From the NCBI RefSeq assembly GCF_000019085.1, contig NC_010321.1:2158501-2222500 (forward strand): DNA of 64,000 bases, given 5' to 3'. Under the pieces are notes generated by a model. That model made no database searches and was not told the DNA's origin. It saw only the letters and a program-made list of their open reading frames with translations. Source of the DNA: Thermoanaerobacter pseudethanolicus ATCC 33223 (lineage in GTDB: Bacteria > Bacillota > Thermoanaerobacteria > Thermoanaerobacterales > Thermoanaerobacteraceae). The position numbers were made by a program, and so were the translations under genes. How positions within the stretch are numbered: the stretch's first letter is position 1; each line of letters begins with the position of its first letter. This document shows, in pieces, positions 18,389 through 27,619 of the stretch.

Positions 18389-19228
18389 CTATAACTTATA
18401 CCTTGCTATTACAACTCTATCAATTCCCGATAAATCCTTTATCACTTCAATATTTTTAAAACCACCTTTTGTCAATAAATCAGTTACCTCCTCTTTTTGG
18501 TCATATCCCATTTCAAAGCAAATTGCCCCTTCAGGATTTAGATAAAAAGGAGCTCCCTCTATAATCTTTTTATAAAAGAAAAGCCCATCTTCTCCTCCAT
18601 CCAACGCTATAATAGGTTCTTTTTTTACTTCTTCTTGAAGGGTTTCAAGTTCGCCTCTTTTAATATAGGGTGGATTTGATACAATAAAATCAAACTTTAT
18701 ATTCTTAGGAACCTGTGAAAAAACATCACTTTCTATAAAAACAATTTTATCTAAAACGTTGTGTTTTTTTGCATTATATTTTGCCACCTCAAGAGCTTTT
18801 CTACTAATATCGACAGCATATACAAAGCAATCAGGAAAATATTTGACTACACTTACAGCTATAGCACCACTGCCTGTCCCTATGTCAATTAGTGTATTAC
18901 CTTTCTTAAGCCTTTTTAATACTTCTTCCACAAGTATTTCCGTCTCAGGCCTTGGAATCAATACATTTTCATCCACGAAAAACTCCAAACCCATAAAATA
19001 ATGTTTTTTTACAATGTACTGATAAGGAATGTGAGATTTTCTCATATTTAAAAGTCCTAAAAACTTTGCTAACTCCCCTTCCTCCACTTCATCTTCTCTT
19101 TTAATTATTAGATTTATCCTATCCATCCCCAAACAGTAGGCAAGGAGCAGTTCCGCTTCAAGTTTAGGATTTTCGCAAATGCCTTGAAGTTCTTTTGCCC
19201 CTAAATTTATCACTTCATATACTTTCAA
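18389..19228 (-). CDS. prmC: Release factor glutamine methyltransferase
   Basis: A 279-residue SAM-dependent N5-glutamine methyltransferase acting on release factors. 'TLIDIGTGSGAIAVSV' is the SAM motif I and 'FDFIVSNPPYI' is the catalytic NPPY. An N-terminal helical domain with 'LEAELLLAYCLGM' binds the factor. The start is a TTG at 19228 with GGGAGG seven bases upstream, overlapping the end of the preceding gene by 14 bp, which indicates coupling. prfA follows. Confidence 0.94.
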   Translation of the reverse strand: MKVYEVINLGAKELQGICENPKLEAELLLAYCLGMDRINLIIKREDEVEEGELAKFLGLLNMRKSHIPYQYIVKKHYFMGLEFFVDENVLIPRPETEILVEEVLKRLKKGNTLIDIGTGSGAIAVSVVKYFPDCFVYAVDISRKALEVAKYNAKKHNVLDKIVFIESDVFSQVPKNIKFDFIVSNPPYIKRGELETLQEEVKKEPIIALDGGEDGLFFYKKIIEGAPFYLNPEGAICFEMGYDQKEEVTDLLTKGGFKNIEVIKDLSGIDRVVIARYKL

Positions 19229-20141
19229 ATTCTTGTCCTCCCTCGTCCTCCAAAACACTTTTTAGTGATGCAATAGCAACTTCTAATTGATTGTCATCAG
19301 GCTCTCTTGTAGTAAGTTTTTGTAACAGCAAGCCAGGATATACAAAAGCCGCTATTATTTTATTGTCACTTCGCCCTGCCAATTTTATTATTTCATAAGA
19401 TATACCAGCAACTACAGGAAGCAAAAGAATTCTACTGAGTATCCTTATATAAAGAGTAGGCCATTTCAAAAAAGAAAAAACTATTATAGAGACAGTCATG
19501 ACTATAAAAAGGAAATTTGTTCCACACCTAGGATGTAAAGTAGTATATTTGCGAGCATTTTCTACTGTCAATTCCTCTTCATGTTCAAGGCAGTAAATAG
19601 CCTTATGCTCTGCCCCATGATATTCAAAAATACGCTTTATGTCTTTCATCTGAGAAATAAGAACAAGGTACAAGAGAAAAATGACAACCCTCAACAACCC
19701 CTCGACAAAATTTATGACTATGGTATTTTTTGTAAATAATTTCATGTAATCCGCTACATATGTCGGTCCGATAAAAAATATGACAATAGATAAAATTAAA
19801 GATATTGCGACAGAAAAATACATCAAAACATCATCTAACTTATCTCCAAACACTTTTTGTAAAAATGAATCAAATTTTGAAATATTTTCTTCATCTTCTT
19901 CTTCAAAAAGTTCTGCAGAATAAGTAAGGCTTTTTATACCTACGATAAGAGAATCAAAAAGAGCAAAAGTACCTCTTATAAAAGGTAACGAAAAAAATTT
20001 ATTCCTTTTAGTCAAGGGTTTTACATACTCTTTCTTTATAATTATTTCATCTCCTTTTCTTACAGCTGTCGCTACACTATTGTGTCCTCTCATCATAACT
20101 CCTTCAATTACTGCTTGACCACCTATATCAGTTTTTTTCAT
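19215..20141 (-). CDS. DUF1385 membrane protein (YqhQ-like)
   Basis: A 308-residue multi-spanning protein starting 'DIGGQAVIEGVMMRGHNSVA', the family hallmark, with 'EYHGAEHKAIYCLEHEEELTVE' and 'HPRCGTNFLF' further on. About four to five membrane segments lie between residues 100 and 250. The family is often linked to prmC and prfA in Clostridia and has no established biochemical role; the conserved His/Cys residues suggest a metal site or enzyme. It overlaps prmC by 14 bp and follows tdk by 15 bp. Confidence 0.88.
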   Translation of the reverse strand: MKKTDIGGQAVIEGVMMRGHNSVATAVRKGDEIIIKKEYVKPLTKRNKFFSLPFIRGTFALFDSLIVGIKSLTYSAELFEEEDEENISKFDSFLQKVFGDKLDDVLMYFSVAISLILSIVIFFIGPTYVADYMKLFTKNTIVINFVEGLLRVVIFLLYLVLISQMKDIKRIFEYHGAEHKAIYCLEHEEELTVENARKYTTLHPRCGTNFLFIVMTVSIIVFSFLKWPTLYIRILSRILLLPVVAGISYEIIKLAGRSDNKIIAAFVYPGLLLQKLTTREPDDNQLEVAIASLKSVLEDEGGQEFESI

Positions 20142-20156
20142 TATTACACCTCTTTT

Positions 20157-20738
20157 CTATGTACGGGGAACTTCATGGCATTTTCGACACCTTGCTTCAT
20201 AGGTTTCATGGGCCCCTACTAAAATGATTGGATCATCGTATTTTGCAGGTTTCCCATTGATAAGCCTTTGAGTGCGAGTAGCAGGATTGCCACATTTCAC
20301 ACATATAGCCGTCAGTTTATCCACAGACTCCGCAATTGCCATTACATCAGGAGTAGGCCCAAATGGTTCTCCCCTAAAGTCCATATCTAAGCCAGCACAA
20401 ATGACTCTTTTGCCCAAATCAGCAATTTCCCTTACAACATCCACAATCGAATGGTCAAAAAACTGAATTTCATCAATTGCGATAACCTCTGTGTCTTCTT
20501 CTAAAAGCTCAATTATTTCAAAAGCTTTTACTACACTAATAGCATTTATATTAGTGCCATTGTGAGATACCACCTTGTCAATAGAATATCTATCGTCAAT
20601 AGCCGGTTTAAAAACTTGTACTTTTTGTTTGGCAATTTGTGCTCTTTTAATCCTTCTTATTAGTTCTTCACTTTTACCGCTAAACATAGGACCAACTATA
20701 ACCTCTATAAAACCATGATCCAAAGATCCGTATATCAT
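20157..20738 (-). CDS. tdk: Thymidine kinase
   Basis: A type II thymidine kinase of 193 residues. Walker A '[16 protein letters not shown]' is near residues 17-32. 'IDEIQFFD' carries the catalytic/Mg residues. The zinc site uses 'CVKCGN' and 'CRKCHE'. The start is the ATG at 20738, with AAAGGTGG five bases upstream; the frame continues eight codons further without a ribosome site. It lies between rpmE and the DUF1385 gene, the usual rho-rpmE-tdk order. Confidence 0.95.
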   Translation of the reverse strand: MIYGSLDHGFIEVIVGPMFSGKSEELIRRIKRAQIAKQKVQVFKPAIDDRYSIDKVVSHNGTNINAISVVKAFEIIELLEEDTEVIAIDEIQFFDHSIVDVVREIADLGKRVICAGLDMDFRGEPFGPTPDVMAIAESVDKLTAICVKCGNPATRTQRLINGKPAKYDDPIILVGAHETYEARCRKCHEVPRT

Positions 20739-20775
20739 GAAAACCACCTTTCTTAATGTCAAATTAAAAACAAAA

Positions 20776-20800
20776 GGTTAGAGTCTTCACCACTCTAACC
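20776..20800 (-). terminator. Terminator after rpmE
   Basis: GGTTAGAGT pairs with ACTCTAACC, followed by TTTTGTTTTT on the minus strand. Confidence 0.75.
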
Positions 20801-20806
20801 CCCAAA

Positions 20807-21016
20807 TTATTTTTCCTCTAAATTAAATCTCTTTCTAAATCTCTCGACTCTTCCACCTGTATCTACAATCTTCTGCTGGCCTGTAAAGAAAGGATGGCAT
20901 TTGGAACATATTTCTACTCTAATTTCTTTCTTTGTAGAACCTGTTATAAAAGTATTTCCACATGCACACCTTACAACCGCATCATGATAATAGGTAGGAT
21001 GTATATTCGGTTTCAC
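20807..21016 (-). CDS. rpmE: 50S ribosomal protein L31
   Basis: A 69-residue zinc-type L31. The four-Cys ligand set is visible as 'CACG' and '[10 protein letters not shown]'. The start is taken as GTG at 21016 ([11 protein letters not shown]) with AGAGGTG six bases upstream; the longer frame to 21082 would add 22 residues not found in the family. It lies downstream of rho, as in many Firmicutes. The Cys-containing form suggests normal zinc status; a Cys-free paralogue, if any, is elsewhere. Confidence 0.95.
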   Translation of the reverse strand: MKPNIHPTYYHDAVVRCACGNTFITGSTKKEIRVEICSKCHPFFTGQQKIVDTGGRVERFRKRFNLEEK

Positions 21017-21078
21017 AGCTTTCACCTCTTTCAACCAAAACTCATACGGAGAAATTATAACACAAGTTATACACAATA

Positions 21079-22605
21079 TCAAGATTTATATAATTGTGCT
21101 CTTATCATATTTATAAACTCCGCATTAGATTTAGTTCGTATTAATTTTTCAATTAACATCTCTGTAACCTCTGCAGGCGGTAAATTTGACATGGCTTTCC
21201 TTAATATCCACATGGCCTCCAATTCTTCTTTAGTAAGCAGCAATTCTTCTTTTCTTGTACCCGATTTGTATATATCAATAGCAGGGAATATCCTTCTTTC
21301 TTGTAATTTTCTATCAAGGTGAAGTTCCATATTGCCCGTTCCCTTAAATTCTTCAAATATAACTTCATCCATGCGGCTTCCCGTTTCAATCAAAGCAGTA
21401 GCAAGGATAGTTAAACTTCCACCCTCTTCTATATTCCTGGCTGCTCCAAAAAATCTTTTCGGAGGATGTAATGCAGAAGGGTCAATGCCACCAGAAAGAG
21501 TTCTTCCTGAAGGAGGTGTAATAAGGTTATAAGCTCTCGCTAACCTAGTAATACTATCTAAAAGAATCACCACATCCTTTTTATACTCCACAAGTCTTTT
21601 AGCGTGCTCTAATACCATTTCAGCCACTTTAGTATGGTGTTCTGGGAGTTCATCAAAAGTAGAATATACTACTTCTCCTTTTATAGAACGTTTCATGTCA
21701 GTTACTTCTTCAGGGCGTTCATCAATTAAAAGCACAATGAGAATAACTTCTGGATGGTTTTGTGAAATGCTATTGGCAATTTGCTTAAGTAAAGTGGTTT
21801 TTCCTGCTTTTGGCGGTGCAACAATCATACCCCTTTGCCCTTTACCTATAGGAGCAATGATATCTACCAATCTCATGGAAAATTCTGTAGGTGAAGTCTC
21901 TAATCTCAATTTCTCATTTGGGAAAATAGGAGTTAATTCATCAAAGGGAATCCTTTTTTTAGCATTTTCGGGATCTTCACCATTTATAGATTCCACATAA
22001 AGAATTGCAGAATATTTTTCCCCTTCTCTAGGAATCCTTGTAATACCTCTTACTTTGTCGCCAACTTTTAAGCCAAAACGCCTTATTTGCGATTGAGAAA
22101 TATATATATCTTTAGGCCCTTGAACAAAGTTTTCTACTCTTAAAAATCCGTAACCATCTGGCAAAATATCAAGAATGCCTTCTGCCACTACATCTCCTTG
22201 TGTCTGTATAAGTTCTTTCAATGGATCAGAAAGTTCTTTAGCAATTGGCAAGATGTCTTTTGAAGGCTTTGATTGAGCTTGTAATCCATTTGCGCTATTT
22301 TCAGTACTAATAGACTTTGCATATCCATTTTTCGATATGTTAGAATTTGTATTTGAAGTATCGTCTGTATTTTTCCCTACCCTACTTTCTTGTAATTCTT
22401 GTGTTGGCCCCTCATTTAAACCTTCCTCTTTTCTGTTATCCTCTTGAATTAAATTTTCTCCATTTAATTGACTAACTTTTTCCAAAATTTTTTCTCTCAG
22501 CTCTTGTTTTCTGTATTTCGTAATACTTTTAATGCCTAACTCTTTTGCAATTTCTCTCAGTTCCATCAAACTCAAATTTCCCAAAGTATTAATATCAAAA
22601 TGCAA
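21079..22605 (-). CDS. rho: Transcription termination factor Rho
   Basis: A 508-residue hexameric RNA helicase. It has the Rho N-domain ('[20 protein letters not shown]'), a Lys/Asn/Ser-rich insert of about 70 residues, the S1-like RNA-binding domain ('[18 protein letters not shown]'), and the ATPase domain with Walker A '[15 protein letters not shown]' and '[13 protein letters not shown]'. The start is the TTG at 22605, five bases after GGGAGGTG; an upstream TTG (22620) overlaps that site. The polar insert is a common variable feature of Rho in this class. Confidence 0.95.
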   Translation of the reverse strand: MHFDINTLGNLSLMELREIAKELGIKSITKYRKQELREKILEKVSQLNGENLIQEDNRKEEGLNEGPTQELQESRVGKNTDDTSNTNSNISKNGYAKSISTENSANGLQAQSKPSKDILPIAKELSDPLKELIQTQGDVVAEGILDILPDGYGFLRVENFVQGPKDIYISQSQIRRFGLKVGDKVRGITRIPREGEKYSAILYVESINGEDPENAKKRIPFDELTPIFPNEKLRLETSPTEFSMRLVDIIAPIGKGQRGMIVAPPKAGKTTLLKQIANSISQNHPEVILIVLLIDERPEEVTDMKRSIKGEVVYSTFDELPEHHTKVAEMVLEHAKRLVEYKKDVVILLDSITRLARAYNLITPPSGRTLSGGIDPSALHPPKRFFGAARNIEEGGSLTILATALIETGSRMDEVIFEEFKGTGNMELHLDRKLQERRIFPAIDIYKSGTRKEELLLTKEELEAMWILRKAMSNLPPAEVTEMLIEKLIRTKSNAEFINMIRAQLYKS

Positions 22606-22699
22606 ATGTACACCTCCCAAAAGTAGAATTTTAACAAACTAAGTCCTCATTACCTCATTTTTAAAAAAGTATAAGAGGGAACTTACCTGGAGGATAAAA

Positions 22700-22786
22700 A
22701 TGAGAATTTCTGCGCAACACACTTCTCGCAAAGGATACTTATTAAAAACACAAAAAGAAAATGCTAAAAGAAATGAATACGTATAA
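22700..22786 (+). CDS. Possible 28-residue basic peptide upstream of rho
   Basis: An ATG with a very good ribosome site (CTGGAGG, six bases away) opens a 28-codon frame beginning MRISAQHTSRKG and ending at TAA 22784-22786. It is strongly basic and has no recognised homologue. It lies divergently in the 300-bp gap upstream of rho, where the opposite strand would be rho leader RNA. Apart from this frame and the fba terminator I see nothing in the gap. It may be chance. Confidence 0.25.
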   Translation: MRISAQHTSRKGYLLKTQKENAKRNEYV

Positions 22787-22887
22787 TCTTATTCTATTTT
22801 ATTTATATTTTTTTGGAATGTCAAGTAGTTATTTTCAGTCCCAAATTTATAATTGACAATTTGTAAAAATTTATACATAAAAAATAA

Positions 22888-22909
22888 AAAGCGGTGAAAC
22901 CCCGCTTTA
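22888..22909 (-). terminator. Terminator after fba
   Basis: AAAGCGG and CCGCTTT arms with a T-rich tail on the minus strand. Confidence 0.7.
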
Positions 22910-22911
22910 AA

Positions 22912-23763
22912 TTATGCTCTTCCTGCTGCTCCAAATAAAATCATTTTTTGCTTAATTACTTCTTTCATCGCATCTTTACACGGACCTAAAATTTTTCTTG
23001 GGTCGTATACTTCACTATCTTTTTCTAATAAATCTCTTAGTCTTCGTGCAAAAGCTTGTCTTATATCCGTATCTATGTTTATCTTATTTATGCCAAGGCT
23101 TACAGCCTTCTTTATAGCCTCTTCAGGAACTCCTGAAGCTCCATGTAAAACTAAAGGAATATTGAGCATTTCTTTTATTTTTTTAAGTCTATCAAAGTCC
23201 AGCTTAGGTTCTCCTTTGTAAGGTCCATGAGCTGTCCCAATAGCTATAGCTAAATAATCTACTCCTGTTTCTTTTGCGAATTTTAAAGCTTCTTCTGGGT
23301 CTGTCATAGCCGCTTCTCTTTCATCTACTGTGATATTATCCTCTGTACCACCAATTTTTCCGATTTCAGCTTCAACAGAAACTCCCATTCCGTGAGCAAT
23401 TTGCACCACAGTTTTCGTCACTTTTATATTTTCTTCGAGTGGCAATTTTGATGCATCCATCATTACAGAAGTCCAACCATTTCTCAAGCATTTCATGACC
23501 GTATTGAAATCTGTACCATGGTCAAGGTGAAGGGCAATTGGAACTGACGCTTTTTCCGCCATTGTCCTGACAATCGCTGAAATCGTCTCAATACCAGCGT
23601 ATTTCAATCCTCCCTCACTGACTTGTATTATGACTGGTGATTTAGTCTCTTCTGCTGCTTCCACAATGGCTTGAGTAATTTCTAAATTACTGGTGTTAAA
23701 AGCTCCAACTGCATATCCTTCTTTATGGGCCTTTTCCAATATCTCTATACCTGTCACTAACAT
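22912..23763 (-). CDS. fba: Class II fructose-bisphosphate aldolase
   Basis: A 283-residue zinc aldolase of glycolysis. 'IALHLDHGTDFNTVMKCLRNG' contains the catalytic Asp and zinc His; 'AIGTAHGPYKGEPKLDFDRL' and 'PLVLHGASGVPEEAIKKAV' supply the other zinc His residues and the phosphate site. The start is the ATG at 23763 (MLVTGIEILEKA) with AAAGGAG nine bases upstream. Adjacent to spo0F, as in Bacillus. Confidence 0.95.
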   Translation of the reverse strand: MLVTGIEILEKAHKEGYAVGAFNTSNLEITQAIVEAAEETKSPVIIQVSEGGLKYAGIETISAIVRTMAEKASVPIALHLDHGTDFNTVMKCLRNGWTSVMMDASKLPLEENIKVTKTVVQIAHGMGVSVEAEIGKIGGTEDNITVDEREAAMTDPEEALKFAKETGVDYLAIAIGTAHGPYKGEPKLDFDRLKKIKEMLNIPLVLHGASGVPEEAIKKAVSLGINKINIDTDIRQAFARRLRDLLEKDSEVYDPRKILGPCKDAMKEVIKQKMILFGAAGRA

Positions 23764-23871
23764 TTCTAACAACTCCTTTATTATAACTGTTTTCAAAATA
23801 CTACCTAATATTATGTAACTTTACTTTTTCATTATAGCATTTGTTTAAAGCTAGCTCAAGAAAAATATAAA

Positions 23872-23889
23872 AAGGTACAAACGTACCTT
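23872..23889 (-). terminator. Terminator at the end of spo0F
   Basis: AAGGTAC and GTACCTT around a 4-nt loop, followed by TTTTATATTTTT on the minus strand; the spo0F stop lies in it. Confidence 0.65.
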
Positions 23890-24238
23890 ATACAAACATT
23901 TCTTGCTTTAGACTATCATAAACTAAATTTTTTAGTGTTATTATGTCAAAAGGTTTAGAGATAAAAGGAAACTCCGTAAAAGGCTCTTGTGGCTCATCTG
24001 CTGACATTATAATACCTTTCATGTTTGGATGAATATTCTTAACTTTTTTGATGATTTTTAGCATATCTTTTGCCATGTGTAAATCAAACAATCCTACATC
24101 AGGTCTAAATTTTTCTATCTCTTTGTCAAAATGGCTAATATCACTGTAAGTTCTCACTTCATGGCCATCCATCGTGAAAATTTCTTCTATTAAACTACAG
24201 ATTCCCTTATTATCGTCTAAAACTAAAATTTTACTCAT
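23888..24238 (-). CDS. spo0F: Spo0F-type stand-alone response regulator
   Basis: A 116-residue receiver domain with no output domain. The acidic pair 'LDDN' is at residues 7-10, the phosphoacceptor Asp in 'VGLFDLHM' near 52, the Ser switch in 'GIIMSAD' and the Lys in 'FISKPF'. In the phosphorelay such a protein passes phosphate to Spo0B or directly to Spo0A. Position next to fba matches Bacillus spo0F. Whether a phosphorelay exists in this organism is uncertain, since many Clostridia lack Spo0B. Confidence 0.75.
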   Translation of the reverse strand: MSKILVLDDNKGICSLIEEIFTMDGHEVRTYSDISHFDKEIEKFRPDVGLFDLHMAKDMLKIIKKVKNIHPNMKGIIMSADEPQEPFTEFPFISKPFDIITLKNLVYDSLKQEMFV

Positions 24239-24346
24239 TTTATGCCACCTTTTACACCCATAAATCTTTCTTTAACACACACAATAATTAATATTCTACA
24301 AAAAAATAAATATTCCTCTTTTTAAATCAAAAATTTATTAAAAAAT

Positions 24347-24480
24347 TTATGAATTAGCAATTTCTATTGCTTTATCTACAATTTTGTCGTCAATCTCTAA
24401 CTCTAATAAATCTAAATTTTTCCTTACATGTTCGGGATTTTTCGTTCCTAAAAGCACTGAATAGATGCAATATTTTTATT
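24347..24480 (-). pseudogene. C-terminal remnant of an aldo/keto reductase
   Basis: The minus strand encodes 'SVLLGTKNPEHVRKNLDLLE' followed by a helical tail and a stop at 24347. This is the conserved C-terminal NAD(P)-binding loop of aldo/keto reductases (S-V-L-x-G-T-x-N-P-E-H). No upstream catalytic barrel remains, since the next gene begins just beyond. The fragment is too short for an intact gene and is a decay relic between spo0F and the NusG-II gene. Confidence 0.6.
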
Positions 24481-24489
24481 CGTTCCCTT

Positions 24490-24870
24490 CTAGTAACTGA
24501 TACCATCTATTTCCATTTCCTTCTCCCCTCCTTTTATTTCAACAACTAATCTATTGGGCAAACATACAATAGCCTCTCCAACTCGTGAAATATAGCCTTG
24601 TTTAACACACAATTGATCAGGACAATCCGCCTCAATTACTCTCACTTTATCCTCTCCAATTTCAAGTAAATTATAACCATATTCTGTCTTTATTGGTATT
24701 GTTTTTCCCACTAAACTACTATCAAATTTTATTCTCTTTACCTCTTTCCCATCTACTTGTATACTTATATACTTTTCTTCGTAACTAGAAACTGATTTAT
24801 TTATAAATATAAGTGATATAACACTGATAATTACAATAGTAATTATTAAAAATTTGTCACCTTTTGTCAC
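24490..24870 (-). CDS. NusG domain II (DUF) membrane-anchored protein
   Basis: A 126-residue protein with one N-terminal membrane helix and an external NusG-II-type domain holding 'VRVIEADCPDQLCVKQGYIS' and 'IVCLPNRLVVEI'. The C-x4-C and the following Cys are conserved in the family. Such proteins are commonly found beside Rnf, ApbE or Gx-transporter genes, and a role in flavin or redox maturation is inferred only from that context. The start is GTG 24870 after AAGGAGTG. It follows rnfB after a terminator. Confidence 0.75.
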   Translation of the reverse strand: MTKGDKFLIITIVIISVISLIFINKSVSSYEEKYISIQVDGKEVKRIKFDSSLVGKTIPIKTEYGYNLLEIGEDKVRVIEADCPDQLCVKQGYISRVGEAIVCLPNRLVVEIKGGEKEMEIDGISY

Positions 24871-24965
24871 TTTTTTCACTCCTTGAAACAAGTTTATTTC
24901 TACAAACGTCATACTTAGTTTACCATTTATATTTTTTATTTACAAAATAATTATAAAAGAATAAA

Positions 24966-24990
24966 AAAGAGCCTAATTAAAGGCTCTAAA
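24966..24990 (-). terminator. Terminator after rnfB
   Basis: AGAGCCT and AGGCTCT arms followed by TTTTTTATT on the minus strand. Confidence 0.75.
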
Positions 24991-25806
24991 TTATTGTACT
25001 TTCTTCCTTACCTGTTCTAGACTCGAAAATATGGTACCTGTAGGACATTTTTCAGCACAAATTCCACAATTAGTACATTTTTCATAGTTAATCTTTGCTA
25101 GATAATTTTCAAAAGTAATTGCATTTTCAGGGCAACTTTTAACACATATTTGACATCCAATACATCCAACGCTACAATTGCTTCTAACTACCTTACCCGG
25201 ATCATTACTCTTACATTTTATTATCACTTCTTGGTCATAGGGTACAAGCTCAATTATTCCTTTAGGACAAACTTCTATACAAGCTTTGCAAGCCACACAT
25301 TTTTCTTTATCTATAACAGCAACTCCATTAATAATTTGAATTGCACCATAATCACAAACATCCACACAAGTACCACAACCTAAACAGCCGTATGAGCAAG
25401 ATTTGCTTCCTCCAGCTAATATATTTTGAGCCCTACAATCCCTTATACCATAATAGAGATATTTATCTTTTGCTTTATTACGATCTCCTTGGCATAATAC
25501 AGTTGCTACTTTTCTTTCTACTTCTACAGCGTCGACTCCCATTATATTTGCCACTTTTTTTGCTACAGAATTTCCCCCAACACTACAAGCATTTACTGGA
25601 GCTTTCCCCTCTACAATTGCATTAGCATAGGCATCACAACCGGGATATCCACAAGCCCCACAGTTTGCACCTGGTAAAACTTCTCTTATCTTTTTTACTT
25701 TTGGATTTATCTCCACAGCAAAAATCTTAGATGCTAAAGAAAGACTTGATCCAAATAAAAATCCTAAACCGCCTAATACTACTATTGCATACAATATACC
25801 ATCCAT
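24991..25806 (-). CDS. rnfB: Rnf electron-transport complex subunit B
   Basis: A 271-residue iron-sulfur subunit. An N-terminal membrane helix is followed by the 4Fe-4S motif 'GANCGACGYPGCDAYA' and several ferredoxin-type CxxCxxCxxxC sets (for example 'CLGCGTCVDVC', 'CVACKACIEVC', 'CIGCQICVKSC', 'CTNCGICAEKC'). It accepts electrons from ferredoxin and passes them into the complex. It is the last gene of rnfCDGEAB. Confidence 0.95.
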   Translation of the reverse strand: MDGILYAIVVLGGLGFLFGSSLSLASKIFAVEINPKVKKIREVLPGANCGACGYPGCDAYANAIVEGKAPVNACSVGGNSVAKKVANIMGVDAVEVERKVATVLCQGDRNKAKDKYLYYGIRDCRAQNILAGGSKSCSYGCLGCGTCVDVCDYGAIQIINGVAVIDKEKCVACKACIEVCPKGIIELVPYDQEVIIKCKSNDPGKVVRSNCSVGCIGCQICVKSCPENAITFENYLAKINYEKCTNCGICAEKCPTGTIFSSLEQVRKKVQ

Positions 25807-25817
25807 TTTATTACCTC

Positions 25818-26390
25818 CTAAACAAGCCCATTAAATCCTAAAAACGCTATGGATATAAGACCTGCAGTTATTAATGTTATTGGAACACCTTCTAAAGCCT
25901 TTGGAACATCTATTATTTCAAGCTTCTCTCTTATTCCAGCCATAAGCAACAATGCAATAGCAAAACCAATAGATGCTCCTAGGGCATTAAAAATCGTTTC
26001 AAATAATGTATAGCCTTCTTGAATATTCAATATAGCTACTCCTAGTACTATGCAGTTAGTAGTTATCAATGGAAGATATATACCTAATGCACTATATAGA
26101 TTTGGACTAGTTTTTTTAAGAAATATTTCAACAAATTGTACTAAAGAAGCTATAACAAGTATAAAAACTATAGTTTGCAAATATTCTAAATTTAGTGGAA
26201 CTAATATAGCATGATGTATTATATAAGTTATAACTGACGATAGTGTAATTACAAAAGTTACAGCCATACCCATTCCAGTAGCTGTTTCTGTTTTATTAGA
26301 TACACCTAAGAAGGGACATATCCCTAAAAAACGGGCAAAAACATAATTGTTGACAAATATCGTATTAATCAATATTATAAATATATTCAT
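25818..26390 (-). CDS. rnfA: Rnf complex membrane subunit A
   Basis: A 190-residue integral membrane protein with six helices, starting NIFIILINTIFVNNYVFARF, and with 'LGICPFLGVS' and 'TTNCIVLG' holding the Cys residues that ligate an intramembrane iron-sulfur centre shared with RnfE. The ATG overlaps the end of rnfE by 26 bp, with GGAGGAAG inside rnfE as its ribosome site. Confidence 0.95.
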   Translation of the reverse strand: MNIFIILINTIFVNNYVFARFLGICPFLGVSNKTETATGMGMAVTFVITLSSVITYIIHHAILVPLNLEYLQTIVFILVIASLVQFVEIFLKKTSPNLYSALGIYLPLITTNCIVLGVAILNIQEGYTLFETIFNALGASIGFAIALLLMAGIREKLEIIDVPKALEGVPITLITAGLISIAFLGFNGLV

Positions 26391-27015
26391 CTAAAACTTC
26401 CTCCCTTACACCAGTCTCAGAAGCTTCTTTTCTCTTTCTAACATAATTAAAAATCCCAATTAATATCCCAAGTACAATAAACGCTCCTGGTGGCATTATA
26501 AAAATTAGTGCTGGTTCAAAACTTGCTCCAAACAACTGTATTCCAAACAAACTACCTGAACCTAATATTTCTCTTATGCTTCCTAATATTAATACTGCTA
26601 AAGTGTATCCTGCTCCCATACCTAGACCATCCACTATGGAGTGCAACAAACTATTTTTGGAAGCAAAAGCTTCTGCTCTACCTAAAATTATACAGTTAAC
26701 AACTATTAAAGGAATAAAAATTCCCAGTGCGTTGTACAGATCAGGAGTATAAGCCTTCATAAACATTTCCACAACAGTAACAAAAGTTGCAATAACTACA
26801 ATAAAAGCTGGAATACGAATTTTATCTGGTATAACTTTTCTTAATAAGGAAACAACTAAATTTGATCCAACTAATACAGCCGTTACAGCTAATCCCATAG
26901 CCAAACCGTTAATTGCTGAAGTAGTTACAGCTAAAACTGAACACATACCTAGTGCCTGGACAAATATGGGGTTCTCCTTGACTAGACCATTATAAAAAAC
27001 TTTGGATAACTTCAT
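26365..27015 (-). CDS. rnfE: Rnf complex membrane subunit E
   Basis: A 216-residue integral membrane subunit homologous to RnfA. 'PIFVQALGMCSVLAVTTSAINGL' and 'IVVNCIILGRAEAFAS' carry the conserved Cys residues. It forms the inner membrane core with RnfA. The C-terminus ends in a charged tail that overlaps the rnfA start. It lies 22 bp after rnfG. Confidence 0.95.
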   Translation of the reverse strand: MKLSKVFYNGLVKENPIFVQALGMCSVLAVTTSAINGLAMGLAVTAVLVGSNLVVSLLRKVIPDKIRIPAFIVVIATFVTVVEMFMKAYTPDLYNALGIFIPLIVVNCIILGRAEAFASKNSLLHSIVDGLGMGAGYTLAVLILGSIREILGSGSLFGIQLFGASFEPALIFIMPPGAFIVLGILIGIFNYVRKRKEASETGVREEVLDEYIYNID

Positions 27016-27037
27016 TCTTTACACCTCCACGATTTAA

Positions 27038-27619
27038 CTAATTAGCCAATTTTGAATTATATATTTCCCGAACCATATTTACACCGCTGACTATTGCATT
27101 AGACGTTATAGTTGCACCAGTAAGAGCTTGTATCTCATTATCAGCTTTAGGAGGATGCTTAACAACGACTAACTTGCCAGCTACAGATTTACCTTTAAAA
27201 GAATCAGTGAAGAAGCTCTTAGTTGCATTTGCTCCAAGTCCTGGAGTTTCTCTGTGATTCAAGATTTTGATACCTGTAATATATCCTTTTTTAGATATAC
27301 CAACCATGAATTGAATTTCTCCACCATAACCATTAGAAGTAATTTTAAATACATATCCAACAAGAGATGAATTTGCATCATAACCCTCACTAATTTCTAA
27401 TACATTTTGATTAGAACCGGCAACCTCTTTTAATCGCTTTTCATCTAATGCAACAAAATTTTTTGCTTCTTGTAATACCTCTTGTTTTGCTGCATTATTA
27501 GCAATTTTTTCTATTTCTGCTATCTTTTCTGAAGTAACTGCATTCGAAACTCCTAATATTACTCCAGCAACAGCAGTTATCAAAAGTAAAATTAAACCTA
27601 TTTTTGTTATTTCCTTCAT
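27038..27619 (-). CDS. rnfG: Rnf complex flavoprotein subunit G
   Basis: A 193-residue protein with an N-terminal membrane helix and an external FMN-binding domain. The covalent flavinylation motif is 'ALTGATITSNAI' (Thr of TGAT, near residue 166), which needs ApbE. 'HRETPGLGANA' is another conserved motif. It abuts rnfD directly (stop 27620, start 27619). Confidence 0.94.
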   Translation of the reverse strand: MKEITKIGLILLLITAVAGVILGVSNAVTSEKIAEIEKIANNAAKQEVLQEAKNFVALDEKRLKEVAGSNQNVLEISEGYDANSSLVGYVFKITSNGYGGEIQFMVGISKKGYITGIKILNHRETPGLGANATKSFFTDSFKGKSVAGKLVVVKHPPKADNEIQALTGATITSNAIVSGVNMVREIYNSKLAN

